Below are positions 42,801 through 50,326 of a stretch of 50,326 nt of DNA, one piece after another; positions within the stretch are counted from its first letter, which is position 1, and each line of letters starts with the position of its first letter. The DNA is taken from the NCBI GenBank assembly GCA_034437215.1, contig DAOTVC010000083.1:1-50326 (forward strand), written 5' to 3'. A model generated the notes under the pieces. That model worked only from the letters and a program-made list of their open reading frames with translations, made no database searches and was not told the origin of the DNA. Both the position numbers and the translations under genes were made by a program. The stretch is from DAOTVC01 sp034437215 (GTDB lineage Bacteria; Chloroflexota; Anaerolineae; B4-G1; SLSP01).

Positions 42801-44929
42801 TGATCGGGGAACTGGCAGCGACCCAGTGCCGGGAAGGAGGCGAACTCCGCCGCCAACTCGAAGCCCAGGCTGCCGTCGAAGAGAGCGCGGTAGTAGGCCG
42901 TCGTCAACGGGTAGCGCAGGGGTAGACGCGGGATGGAGCCGTAGAGCCGGTTGCTGGAGAGCATGATGTAGTCGACGTCGTCCAACCACAAGAGCAGCAG
43001 ATCTCGCTTGGCGGCGTCGTCGTTGTCGTAGAGATTCATCAGGGTGTTGTGGCTGGAGGGCAGCCCCCGATACCAATTCCCGAAGGGATTCTTGCCGTCC
43101 AGAGGCACCGGCAGGGGATCGTCCCAGTGCTCGTTGCCCAGGATCGAAGTGCCCAAGACGATGGGCGGCCCGTCCAACAGGGTCAGCTGCACGTAGAAGG
43201 TCTCTCCCGCCTCCACGGAGAGCGGCGAGTCGAGGGGGACGGTTACGGCGAGGGGATCGAGAGAATCGATGGGGGTGCGCAGCTCGCCCTGTGCCAGGAC
43301 TTCCATGCCGGGCTCGTCCGCCGTCAGCTGCACCTCGAAGTGGCGAATGTCGAGGAAGCTGTTGGCCATGACCTTGTTCAGACGCACCTCGGTGATGATC
43401 CCGCCGGTCGGAAGCGTATAACGGGTTGAGTGGGGGACGCCGTCGGGGATCAGGGAGGTGTTCGGTTGTACGGGCACGTGGAGATCGAGGCCCGTCTGCG
43501 TGTGCAGCGTCACCGCCGTCGGAACGTGATGGTAGATCCAACGGGAAGCCTCCACGCGGGTGAAGGGCTGGGCGTAGATGTTGAGGAAGGCAAGGGTCCA
43601 GGCTACGGTGCCGGCAAAGACGAGCAGCGGGGCCGCCAGCAGTATGGGGCGCACTATGCGATGGAGGGCGTTGCGGGGGCGGGAGCGCAAGGCCCAGCGG
43701 ATACCCTGGAAGAGAATCCACGCCGCGAAGAGCACGAAGACTGGGTAGATGGGCAGGAGATAGCGCATAGACTTGACCCACTGCGTTCCCTGGTAGAGGA
43801 AGAAGCCGCTGCCCCAGAGCCAGGGGATGGCCTGGGCCCACCTACGGGTGCGGAAGGTCCGCCAACCCAGGAGGCCCCAACCGAGCCAGGCGGTTAATCC
43901 CAGGGGGAGGCCCATCCCCCAGAAGACCATGTTGCGCCAGGGAAAGAGAATAGGGGGGCGGTTGGTCCATTGGTGTCCGGGGGGGGTATCCACCTCGCCG
44001 CTGACGAGCTTCTGGATACGGCGCATACTCTCGAGCCACGCGTCGCTCAGCCGGACCCCGAAAAAGCCGGGGCCGGCAAAGGCGTAGGGCTGAGCAACGC
44101 GGAAGGCCAAGAGGGCCAGGGCACCCGAACCCAAGAGCAGCAGCAGGTTGCTGTTCTTCACTACCAACCGATGTTCACCATCCTCCACCTCGATCAGACC
44201 TGCAAGGCCCACCATGGCGGCGATAGGCCAGGTGCTGATCTTGGAGGCCACCGCCAGCCCCGTGGTCACCCCGGCAAGCAGAAGAGTCCACCTGCGTTGG
44301 CGCACGACCGCGTAGACGGCAAAGAGCAGGGTCCAGACGACGAAGACGGTGCCAAAGCTATCGACGACGAAGAAGTGGGCGTGCTGGATGGGCAGCACGG
44401 TGAAGGCGTAAAGGGTACCGGCAAAGAGCCCCACCCAATCGCCGAAGAGGAGACGGGCCAGCAGGGCCAGCGCAACCAGCGAGAGCAGGTCGGCGAAGAC
44501 GGAGAGGGTCCGCCCCACGAGGTGAATGCCCCCATAGCCTGTGTAGTGTCCGGGATAACAGGGCTCCGCAACACGCAGCAGTACCCTACGGTAGGTGACG
44601 GCCAGTGGATTCGGTGGCTCAGCACAAGCCTGGTCGAGCCACTCGCCTACCACACGGGTAAAGAAGAGCGGGAGAGTACCGTAGACGTACCCCCCGTACC
44701 CCCGATTCTCGGGGTTCAGCGGGGAGATAAGGGTGTCCCAATAGGTAGTTGGGGCAGCCGGGAGTTCCAGGGCTCCCGCCACCATGGTCAGGTAGCGTTC
44801 ATCAGGGTGTAGATGCGTCCCTTGATCCCAATTCAGGTTAAAGAGACGGACCCACCCGGCTATGAGAACGATGAGCGCGAGGAGCAGGAGGAAGGCACCG
44901 CGCCCCACTCTGGACTCTTGATCTACCAT
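39830..44929 (-). CDS. GT39-like/DUF2298 (Chlor_Arch_YYY) giant membrane protein
   Basis: 1699 residues from ATG 44929. The N-terminal half is a polytopic GT39/ArnT-like membrane region with DQGTHLHPDERYLTM (acidic site in the first external loop) and many hydrophobic spans, then a soluble external region with beta-rich sequence. The C-terminal half is the DUF2298 region: HPVAGGEKPMDFAYLNAVIR, PPYDPWFAGGIMNYYYFG, about a dozen spans, and a tail with GLPTVIGWRWHQAQQR. DUF2298 is a candidate glycan transferase in Chloroflexi and archaea. An ATG three codons upstream (44938) overlaps the -10 box, so it is unlikely to be used. Confidence 0.9.
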   Translation of the reverse strand: MVDQESRVGRGAFLLLLALIVLIAGWVRLFNLNWDQGTHLHPDERYLTMVAGALELPAAPTTYWDTLISPLNPENRGYGGYVYGTLPLFFTRVVGEWLDQACAEPPNPLAVTYRRVLLRVAEPCYPGHYTGYGGIHLVGRTLSVFADLLSLVALALLARLLFGDWVGLFAGTLYAFTVLPIQHAHFFVVDSFGTVFVVWTLLFAVYAVVRQRRWTLLLAGVTTGLAVASKISTWPIAAMVGLAGLIEVEDGEHRLVVKNSNLLLLLGSGALALLAFRVAQPYAFAGPGFFGVRLSDAWLESMRRIQKLVSGEVDTPPGHQWTNRPPILFPWRNMVFWGMGLPLGLTAWLGWGLLGWRTFRTRRWAQAIPWLWGSGFFLYQGTQWVKSMRYLLPIYPVFVLFAAWILFQGIRWALRSRPRNALHRIVRPILLAAPLLVFAGTVAWTLAFLNIYAQPFTRVEASRWIYHHVPTAVTLHTQTGLDLHVPVQPNTSLIPDGVPHSTRYTLPTGGIITEVRLNKVMANSFLDIRHFEVQLTADEPGMEVLAQGELRTPIDSLDPLAVTVPLDSPLSVEAGETFYVQLTLLDGPPIVLGTSILGNEHWDDPLPVPLDGKNPFGNWYRGLPSSHNTLMNLYDNDDAAKRDLLLLWLDDVDYIMLSSNRLYGSIPRLPLRYPLTTAYYRALFDGSLGFELAAEFASFPALGRCQFPDQELPFGLPDPRYTTARPCSVPYPPAEEAFSVYDHPTVLIFAKTPSYSGERAEELLPLTLVENVRWMTPLQATRQGGETPSLLMEPREREVQETGGTWSRLFHRHALHNRYHWLAAILWWLLLFLLGWLAFPWLTLAFPALRNRGYGLARIAGLLLWAYPPWLLASLHLVAHTRLLLWGAFLCFAAASALLVRSRWEEFRTLLRDRWQDLLRIEIIFAGLYLVWVLVRYLNPDLYHPVAGGEKPMDFAYLNAVIRSSWFPPYDPWFAGGIMNYYYFGFVLMGSLIEALGIVPSVAYNLAIPSLLAMTGVGAYTLASNLIGGTEQQARRAGLWGVALGVLLGNLGELKLIAEGLEQVGQVHFESLIPGYRFLISTLAGLWKVVVQGRELAFRPEWWYWNASRIVEPGPGEYVGPINEFPLFTYLYADLHAHAIALPLTQVALAVALQWGIGRYRTPLLNVSRSLLGRVRAWLPRPFPTFFLAALVAGALRATNTWDYPTYLGLMILGYLLPLMRELPLRKETPTASVPVTPVSDTATPETGETVDAARPPFPYHRFVTPVALVLLAELLFRPFTTHYMTTYNAVEPWLGSKTPLNDYLIMHGQFLLPLALIAAVETLLLFRRMRARHRQEPVTLLASLGIVAFGALLLTLVLSSMGVQIAWIVVLFGTVAALLLLDVEHSRRTQTLWLWVGTALAVTLAVEIVVLKGDIGRMNTVFKPYVQVWTLFSVTAAVATERLWSALFWNESRSRAEHFWHALARRRPAVGDIVLGILLVVVFATALYPIFAIPAKIRDRWNPQAPYSLDGMVFLDHVIQHENDAVLPLTIDARVIRWLQENIEGSPTIMEKNAEVEYIKWGNRMSIYTGLPTVIGWRWHQAQQRMVMPGGTVERRQWDVSQFYNTPDPEEAWAILQEYGVEYVVLTPYERLYMLQPQNLTPSDPISEDGEGADAGQVTPEEWRSRAEAKFEILVEQGRLEVVFDDATIKAKIYRVVK

Positions 44930-44936
44930 CGGCGGC

Positions 44937-44964
44937 ATTCTAACGCAAAGAAGCTACTTGACAA
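44937..44964 (-). promoter_or_regulatory. Promoter of the GT39/DUF2298 gene
   Basis: Minus strand TTGTCA (44964-44959), 16-nt spacer, TAGAAT (44942-44937); five of six matches in each box, ending 7 nt before ATG 44929. Confidence 0.7.
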
Positions 44965-45104
44965 GCTGCAGGGCGCAAGCTGAGCAGCCTGACTTCGCAT
45001 AGCCTGTTTTTTATCCCAGGAAAAAGAGATTGGGGAGGGCTTGCGACTGCCCTTGTGACTACGCGAAGTGCCGTGCGGCATACGATCTGTCGCCTCAATC
45101 CGCC

Positions 45105-46550
45105 CTAGAAGCGCCGAGAAAGAAGCAGCGGGCGCGTCAATTCCATGGCCCCTCCCAAAGGGCTCTCCCCCATATCGGTCTGCTCGAGAATCTCGTCCAG
45201 AATCTGCGCGCCCGTGCGACCGGTCTCGCTGCTGACCGCTATGCTCAGATCGCGGCGGAAGGCGCGCGAGAGATCGTCTCCCGAGGCATAGCGCACCAGA
45301 GCAATGGCTTTGATGGCGTTGGCAACCGCGTAACGGGGCTCGATGCGCTCCAGATCTTCAAAGAAGAAGGCACAACTGGTGAACATACGCTGGCGATAGA
45401 CCTGCGCCTGGAGGAGGCTGAGAATCCGCTCTTGGGCGAGCGTGGAGAGGTGACCGAGGTGGTGCTCGGCCAGGAAGGCGGGGCCGTCCACCTCCCCTAG
45501 CAGCACACGGATGTAATCGTCGCGCAGCGCCCAGGGCGCCAGATCCCGCGAGCGCACCACCTCCGCGTAGATCTCGTCGATGTCCCGGGAGAGATTGTCC
45601 AGAGCGCGCCTGAGAGCTCCCTTCCAGTGTCCGCCGCCACCTGTGCAGTAGCAGCCCGTGGCCCACCGGCCGAGATTGTGAGCACAGCTCCAGGCCGTAT
45701 TCTCAACGATCTCCACCTCTATCTCCGGGGGATGTTGACGGAGATAGCGCTCCAGCGTCGTCACCTCGTAGCTATCCTCGAGATGGGGTGTGACCAGAGC
45801 GCGCAGGACCTCCACACCATGACGGTGGTGGTGCCCGAAGGTCTCGCCATCGGTCGCCAGAAGAGTCAACGATCGGGGCTCGGCGCCTCTCAACACACCA
45901 TTCACCCAACCGCGGGCGTGGGCCACCGGGGGCATATTGAAAGAGAATGAGTTCGAGAGGTGGCGGTCCCGTACGAAGACGGTCATGAAGTGATTTTTGC
46001 GCAACCGTACCTTGTAGGGACCGGCCCGGCGTGAGAGGTCACCCCGCACCTGCTCGTCGGAGAGGATCACGAACCACATCCCCGATTCGGCAACGGCTTC
46101 GAGAGTCGCGTAGTCCACCGCCATCTCCGGCAACCAGATCCCATCGGGGCGATAGCCGAAGCGATGCTCGAAGCTCGCGATCCCCCACCGCACCTGACAG
46201 CGTTTGTCCCGCCCCCGCGCCAACGGCAGGATGGTGTGGTGTACCGACTGAGCAAGAGCGTTGACCACGTTGTAGCGATTGTAGTAGGACCGTACGGTCT
46301 GCACCAGACCGTCATAGGTAGCGTGCGCCTGCTGATCCAGCCAGCGGAGCAGCGTCCCACCGAAGTTGAAGCTGATATGGTCGAGATTGCCGGCCAAGAT
46401 GTTGGGCCGATAACACTCAGCGGTGATACGGGAGTTCCAATTCTTGTAGGGAGCTGCACCCGGTTCAATCCGGTACTCTCCCGTGAAGGGATCTTCCCGC
46501 GGTGGTTGGTAGAAGTGACCGTGGACACAGAAGAGGGGTTTGTCGTTCAT
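45105..46550 (-). CDS. Glycoside hydrolase family 57 protein with DUF3536-type C-terminal part
   Basis: 481 residues; ATG 46550 follows AGGAAAG. GH57 motifs appear in order: HGHFYQPPRE, the conserved GNLDHISFNFGGTL, the nucleophile Glu142 in WLPEMAVD and the acid/base candidate Asp234 in ATDGETFGHH. Part of the C-terminal half resembles DUF3536 (TAWSCAHNLGRWATGC). GH57 enzymes cut or rearrange alpha-glucans. It lies 57 bp downstream of glgA in the same operon, so a role in glycogen turnover is likely. Whether it is an amylase, glucanotransferase or branching enzyme cannot be told here. Confidence 0.92.
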   Translation of the reverse strand: MNDKPLFCVHGHFYQPPREDPFTGEYRIEPGAAPYKNWNSRITAECYRPNILAGNLDHISFNFGGTLLRWLDQQAHATYDGLVQTVRSYYNRYNVVNALAQSVHHTILPLARGRDKRCQVRWGIASFEHRFGYRPDGIWLPEMAVDYATLEAVAESGMWFVILSDEQVRGDLSRRAGPYKVRLRKNHFMTVFVRDRHLSNSFSFNMPPVAHARGWVNGVLRGAEPRSLTLLATDGETFGHHHRHGVEVLRALVTPHLEDSYEVTTLERYLRQHPPEIEVEIVENTAWSCAHNLGRWATGCYCTGGGGHWKGALRRALDNLSRDIDEIYAEVVRSRDLAPWALRDDYIRVLLGEVDGPAFLAEHHLGHLSTLAQERILSLLQAQVYRQRMFTSCAFFFEDLERIEPRYAVANAIKAIALVRYASGDDLSRAFRRDLSIAVSSETGRTGAQILDEILEQTDMGESPLGGAMELTRPLLLSRRF

Positions 46551-46607
46551 CTTTCCTGTATTCTAAGGGAAGAGCGCGAAGCAATCACACTCTTGCCCGC
46601 TAAATCG

Positions 46608-48059
46608 TCAGTGCACGGCCAGGGCCCTGCGATAGAGATCAACGTAGGTCTTCGCCGAGTTATCCCAGGAGAAATCCCGGGTCATGGCCCGCCGTTGCAC
46701 AGCTTGCCACTGCGCGGAATTGCGGTAGACCTTCAGGGCGCGCTCCAGGGCGGCAACGAAAGCCTGCACCTCGTAGGGTTCGAAGACGAAACCCGTCCCA
46801 CGGCTGGGATGGGCGTCGGCATCGAGAACGGCATCCGCAAGCCCGCCCGTAGCACGCACCACGGGCACGGCGCCGTAGCGCATGGCGATCATCTGACCGA
46901 GGGCTCCGGGCTCGGAGAGGCTGGGCATCAGGAAGAGATCTACACCCCCATAGATGCGCCGGGCCAGCCGGTCGTCGAACCGGATGTAGACCCGCACTCT
47001 CTCCGGGAATCGCGTCTGCAGATCGCGCAGCTGCTGCTCGTAGTCAGGATCTCCTGTCCCCAGAATGATCACCTGGACATCCTCCTGCTCCAACTCCAAC
47101 AGGCTCTCCAGGCCGGAGATCAGAAGCTCGATTCCCTTGAGCCGGTCGAGGCGCGAGACGACCCCCAGGAGAGGCACGTCAGAGCGGGCGGGCAGACCGG
47201 CCTCCCGTTGCAGCGCCGCTTTGTTCACACTCCGCATGCGCAGTGAATCCACGTCGAAGGTCTGGGCTAAGGCCGTGTCCTCCGCGGGATCCCAGACGTC
47301 GGTGTCGATGCCGTTGAGGATACCGAAGAGGTCCTCGCGCCGCTTCTTCAGCAGCGACTCCAAACCCATCCCGTCCTCACCGGTGAGGATCTCCCGCGCA
47401 TAAGTAGGGCTGACGGTGCTGATCAGATCGGCGTGAGCGATACCCTGGGCCATCCAGTTGAGCTGGCCCGGGGGCTCCACATCGAGGTGCGGCACGGAGT
47501 CCATGCGCCCGAAGGTGAGGATCAGGCGCCCGCAGATCCCTTGATAGGCAAGATTGTGGATGGTGTAGAGGGTCGCCATATCCCGGTAAGAGGGTTCCTT
47601 TTTACCGTAGACCTTCAACCAGGTAATCACGGGGGCCGTGTGCCAGTCGTGGGCGTGGACGATATCGGGCTGCCAGTCCAACTCTTTCATGGCAGCGATG
47701 ACCGCCCGCGAGAAGAAGGTAAAGCGCTGCGGATCATCATTGAAGCCGTAGACCTTCTCCCGTGCCGAGAAATACTTGTTGTCCCAGATCAGATAGACGG
47801 GCAGGTCGTCGATGGTAGTCTGCAAGAGATGCACCTGCTCCTCCGCCGGCCCCAAGGGGACGGGGATGGAGTGCCCCACCCGGTGAAAGTCGTACTCCTT
47901 GCTGCGCAGGTGCCCGTAGCGGGGGATGAGCAGGCGCGCATCGACTCCCTGACGGCGCAGAGCCTTGGGAAGTGCCGAAGCGCTGTCGGCCAGCCCACCC
48001 ACCTTGACAAAGGGGGCCGCCTCCGCCGCAACGAAAAGCACTTTCAACGCGTCATTCAT
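46608..48059 (-). CDS. glgA: Glycogen synthase (GT5)
   Basis: 483 residues, the usual length; ATG 48059 follows TAGGAG. The N-terminus VLFVAAEAAPFVKVGGLAD is the GT5 ADP-glucose-binding motif (Val in place of the common Thr of KTGGL). Further marks are HAHDWHTAPV, TIHNLAYQG, NGIDTDVWDP, GVVSRLDRLKG and a C-terminal PSLSEPGALGQMIAMRYG with RATGGLAD. It extends alpha-1,4-glucan chains from ADP-glucose in the cytoplasm. The gene is the first of a two-gene operon with GH57. Confidence 0.95.
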   Translation of the reverse strand: MNDALKVLFVAAEAAPFVKVGGLADSASALPKALRRQGVDARLLIPRYGHLRSKEYDFHRVGHSIPVPLGPAEEQVHLLQTTIDDLPVYLIWDNKYFSAREKVYGFNDDPQRFTFFSRAVIAAMKELDWQPDIVHAHDWHTAPVITWLKVYGKKEPSYRDMATLYTIHNLAYQGICGRLILTFGRMDSVPHLDVEPPGQLNWMAQGIAHADLISTVSPTYAREILTGEDGMGLESLLKKRREDLFGILNGIDTDVWDPAEDTALAQTFDVDSLRMRSVNKAALQREAGLPARSDVPLLGVVSRLDRLKGIELLISGLESLLELEQEDVQVIILGTGDPDYEQQLRDLQTRFPERVRVYIRFDDRLARRIYGGVDLFLMPSLSEPGALGQMIAMRYGAVPVVRATGGLADAVLDADAHPSRGTGFVFEPYEVQAFVAALERALKVYRNSAQWQAVQRRAMTRDFSWDNSAKTYVDLYRRALAVH

Positions 48060-48117
48060 CGCTATCTCCTACTCTTTGGAAGTGCCAGGACTCTGTTTTC
48101 TATACCAGTACGGCTTC

Positions 48118-48145
48118 ATTATAGTCTAGTTCAAACAAAGAGCAA
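48118..48145 (-). promoter_or_regulatory. Promoter of the glgA-GH57 operon
   Basis: Minus strand TTGCTC (48145-48140), 16-nt spacer, TATAAT (48123-48118). The leader is about 52 nt with a Shine-Dalgarno site. Confidence 0.6.
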
Positions 48146-48189
48146 TGCCGGCGAGGACAGATCCGCCCGGTCGCCGCGAGGAACAACGA

Positions 48190-48198
48190 TGCTATAAT
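48190..48198 (+). promoter_or_regulatory. Extended -10 promoter of the LTD/DUF11 gene
   Basis: TGC followed by TATAAT (48193-48198), an extended -10 box that does not need a good -35 box; none is seen. Confidence 0.55.
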
Positions 48199-48244
48199 CT
48201 TCTCTGTAATGGTTCCCCCACCCTCATACCTAAGGAGGTTGAGC

Positions 48245-50326
48245 ATGAGGAGAAGTCTCCGCAGATTGGTAGTTGCCGGCGCGTTGGCCTGTCTCTTGCT
48301 GGCGAGCGCCCTCTTTTTCAGCAGCAGATCTCAGACCGAGGCCCTGCACCTGGCGACGGCTGCACCCGGCTCCGTCGTTATCAACGAGGTCGCCTGGATG
48401 GGCACAGAGTTTAGCACCCACCACGAGTGGATGGAGTTGTACAATGTCACAAGAGAAGAGATCGATCTCACGGGCTGGACCCTCTCCGCCGTTACCGGTA
48501 CGCTCAACATACCCTTAGCTGGCACTATTCCTGCCCATGGATATTTCCTCCTCGAGCGCACCAGCGATGACCCCATCAGTGATATCCCAGCCGACTGGGT
48601 AGGACCTTTCGGTACAGGCCTACTCAACGCTGGCGACAGCCTCTATCTCAGAGATGGCACCAACCAGGTTATCGACACCGCCAACGCCGACGGAGGGACC
48701 TGGCCCGCCGGCGACAATACCTCCAAATCCACCATGGAGCGCATCGATCCCTGGGCCCCCGACACCGACGATAACTGGGCCACCAACGACGGCGTCACCC
48801 GCAACGGACACGACGCCGACGGCAATCCCATCAACGGCACGCCGAAGGCCCCCAACTCCGCCTACCAGCCCGATCTGGTAGTCGCCAAGAGCGGGCCCCT
48901 CACCGCCGAGGTCGGCAGCCTCATCACCTACCACCTCCTTGTCACCAACACCGGCCCGCTCACTGCCACGGACACCCACCTCACCGATACCCTGCCAGTC
49001 GACTTCGTCCCCGTCGCCACCTCCCACCCCACCCTGACCCAGCAGGGCCCCACCCTCGTGTGGGCCATCGGAGAATTGGGCAACGGCGCCGGTCGGGAGA
49101 TTACGTTGACCGTGCAGCTCCCGCAGGTCGCCGGTGATTACGTCAACGCCATCACCGCCTCCACCACAGTCACCGAGAGTTGGCTGGACAACAACAGCGC
49201 CAGCCACATCCTGAGCGTACACGAAAAGCCCGTCCCCAGCGCCGACCTGGTGGTCGCCAAGAGCGGCCCCCTCACCGCCGAGGTCGGCAGCCTCATCACC
49301 TACCGCCTTCTCGTCACCAACACCGGCTCCCTCACCGCCACGGACACCCACCTCACCGACACCCTGCCGGTCGACTTCGTCCCCGTTGCCACCTCCCACC
49401 CCACCCTGACCCAGCAGGGTCCCATCCTCGTCTGGCTGCTGGGGGACCTGGAGAGTGGCAGCGCTCAGGCGCTCACCCTCACCGTCCAACTGCCCCAGGA
49501 GCGAGGCGGCTCCTTCGTCAACCTCATCACAGCCACCACCACCACGACGGAGCCCGTCACCCACAACAACAGCAGTAGCCACACCGTCGACGTGGGCGCG
49601 CCCTGGATCCTCATCAACGCCGCGCTCTACGCCGGCTATCCCACCAGCGGCGGCCCGGGCGAGGCCATTCAACTGGTCAACGCCGGCACGCAAGCGGCCC
49701 TGCTGGAGGGCTGGGAGATCTGCAAATACGCCACGCCCCTCAACTGCAAGAGCCTGCCCACCATCGACCTGCCCGCCGGCGCGTTCGCCTGGCTGGCCGA
49801 CAAACCTGCTAATTTTGAGAGCTTCTTCGGCTTTGCCGCCCACTACACCGCCACGACCTGGATCGGCATGACCGACAGTGGCGGGGAGCTCATCCTGCGC
49901 GATCCCCGCGATCCCACGGGGCTCTGGGTGGACGTGCTGGTCTACAACGCCGGGCAGACCTCCATCAACGGCTGGAGCGGTCCGAGCGTCACGGATTACG
50001 GTATCGGCCTCGACAGCAAATACCAGGTCCTCGCCCGCATTCCCGATGAGACGACGGGGCTTCCCAGCGCCGATACGGACAGTGCCGCCGACTGGATGCA
50101 AGATCTCGACAATCACCAACGGGGCCGGCGCGCCCTCTATCCCGGCTGGGATTACGTCGAGTCCCCCACGACGCCTCTCTTCTGGCCCTTGAAGGCCACC
50201 GAACCGGCGACCGTCGTGGTGGGCATCGCGCCCGACAACGCCTTCCAGGTCATCTCCAGCACGCTGATGCAGGCCACGCGGGCCATCTCCATCGAGGTCT
50301 ACAGCCTGCGCCACCCCGCCATCGTC
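48245..50326 (+). CDS. Secreted LTD-DUF11-LTD protein running into a phospholipase D-like domain (3' end outside window)
   Basis: 694 residues visible, open to the right edge. ATG 48245 follows TAAGGAGG. A signal peptide is followed by a lamin-tail domain (VVINEVAWMGTEFSTHHEWM, DLTGW), two DUF11 repeats each opening DLVVAKSGPLTAEVGSLITY, and a second lamin-tail-like domain (WILINAALYAGYP, LEGWEICKY). The last residues (VVVGIAPDNAFQVI and ISIEVYSLRHPAIV) look like the beginning of a phospholipase D-like domain. The HKD motif that would prove this is beyond the window. It is probably an exported surface nuclease or phosphodiesterase. Confidence 0.85.
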   Translation, partial: MRRSLRRLVVAGALACLLLASALFFSSRSQTEALHLATAAPGSVVINEVAWMGTEFSTHHEWMELYNVTREEIDLTGWTLSAVTGTLNIPLAGTIPAHGYFLLERTSDDPISDIPADWVGPFGTGLLNAGDSLYLRDGTNQVIDTANADGGTWPAGDNTSKSTMERIDPWAPDTDDNWATNDGVTRNGHDADGNPINGTPKAPNSAYQPDLVVAKSGPLTAEVGSLITYHLLVTNTGPLTATDTHLTDTLPVDFVPVATSHPTLTQQGPTLVWAIGELGNGAGREITLTVQLPQVAGDYVNAITASTTVTESWLDNNSASHILSVHEKPVPSADLVVAKSGPLTAEVGSLITYRLLVTNTGSLTATDTHLTDTLPVDFVPVATSHPTLTQQGPILVWLLGDLESGSAQALTLTVQLPQERGGSFVNLITATTTTTEPVTHNNSSSHTVDVGAPWILINAALYAGYPTSGGPGEAIQLVNAGTQAALLEGWEICKYATPLNCKSLPTIDLPAGAFAWLADKPANFESFFGFAAHYTATTWIGMTDSGGELILRDPRDPTGLWVDVLVYNAGQTSINGWSGPSVTDYGIGLDSKYQVLARIPDETTGLPSADTDSAADWMQDLDNHQRGRRALYPGWDYVESPTTPLFWPLKATEPATVVVGIAPDNAFQVISSTLMQATRAISIEVYSLRHPAIV
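48872..49063 (+). repeat. 192-bp intragenic repeat, copy 1 (DUF11)
   Basis: Aligned without gaps to 49244-49435; I count about 15 differences, mostly synonymous, so identity is roughly 92%. Confidence 0.85.
49244..49435 (+). repeat. 192-bp intragenic repeat, copy 2 (DUF11)
   Basis: Second copy, 372 bp (124 codons) downstream of the first. The similarity of DNA as well as protein suggests a recent duplication or gene conversion. Confidence 0.85.

Overview
The window is GC-rich bacterial DNA that most resembles Chloroflexota (Anaerolineae-like). Pointers to that phylum are a very large membrane protein joining a GT39-type domain to a DUF2298 (Chlor_Arch_YYY) domain, many Ser/Thr kinase, PP2C and FHA genes, an Elp3-type radical SAM/GNAT enzyme, GH57 next to GlgA, and secreted multidomain S8, LTD and DUF11 proteins. 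This is inference from gene content; there is no rRNA marker in the window.

Layout. 1-363: 3' end of a GT4 glycosyltransferase. 364-1865: about 1.5 kb of non-coding, nested repeats that begin with a REP/BIME-like inverted pair and include a 155-bp tandem array. 1866-3671 (-): membrane-anchored TolB-propeller/M15 peptidase fusion. 3770-3954 (-): tRNA-Arg and tRNA-His with a promoter and a terminator. 4005-6997 (-): a REC-histidine kinase overlapped by 4 bp with a threonine-synthase-like enzyme carrying a C-terminal receiver domain. 7238-13893 (+): a tightly packed seven-gene signalling operon (kinase-PQQ propeller, PP2C, DnaJ-vWA, zinc ribbon-FHA, small unknown protein, OmpR-type regulator, small GTPase) ending at a terminator. 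14039-17990 (+): YugP-like protease, Hsp20, class V aminotransferase, M29 aminopeptidase. 18090-22027 (-): envelope operon of two lipoproteins and two GT2 enzymes. 22220-24949 (+): secreted GH3-like protein with degenerate catalytic motifs. 25027-26755: divergent kinase and FHA-wHTH regulator. 27031-30805 (-): S1-domain protein, SmpB and two S41 proteases. 32025-37208 (+): 1727-aa subtilase with a vWA domain, bracketed by two copies of one domain. 37330-39822: divergent Elp3 and methyltransferase. 39830-44929 (-): GT39/DUF2298 protein. 45105-48059 (-): GlgA and GH57. 48245-end (+): 5' part of a secreted LTD-DUF11 protein that appears to enter a phospholipase D-like domain.

How the genes work together. 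The most unusual part is 4005-13893. Two divergent transcription units meet at a shared promoter region (6998-7237). One makes a two-component pair in which a metabolic enzyme is itself a response-regulator fusion. The other combines writing (kinase), erasing (PP2C) and reading (FHA) of Ser/Thr phosphorylation with a DNA-binding regulator and a GTPase switch. A smaller kinase plus FHA-regulator pair at 25-26.8 kb repeats the theme.

Six start codons (3671, 26016, 30805, 38955, 39103, 44929) lie only 6-9 nt after a -10-like hexamer, which suggests that leaderless transcripts are common. Product assignments rest on motifs read by eye; no database search was possible.
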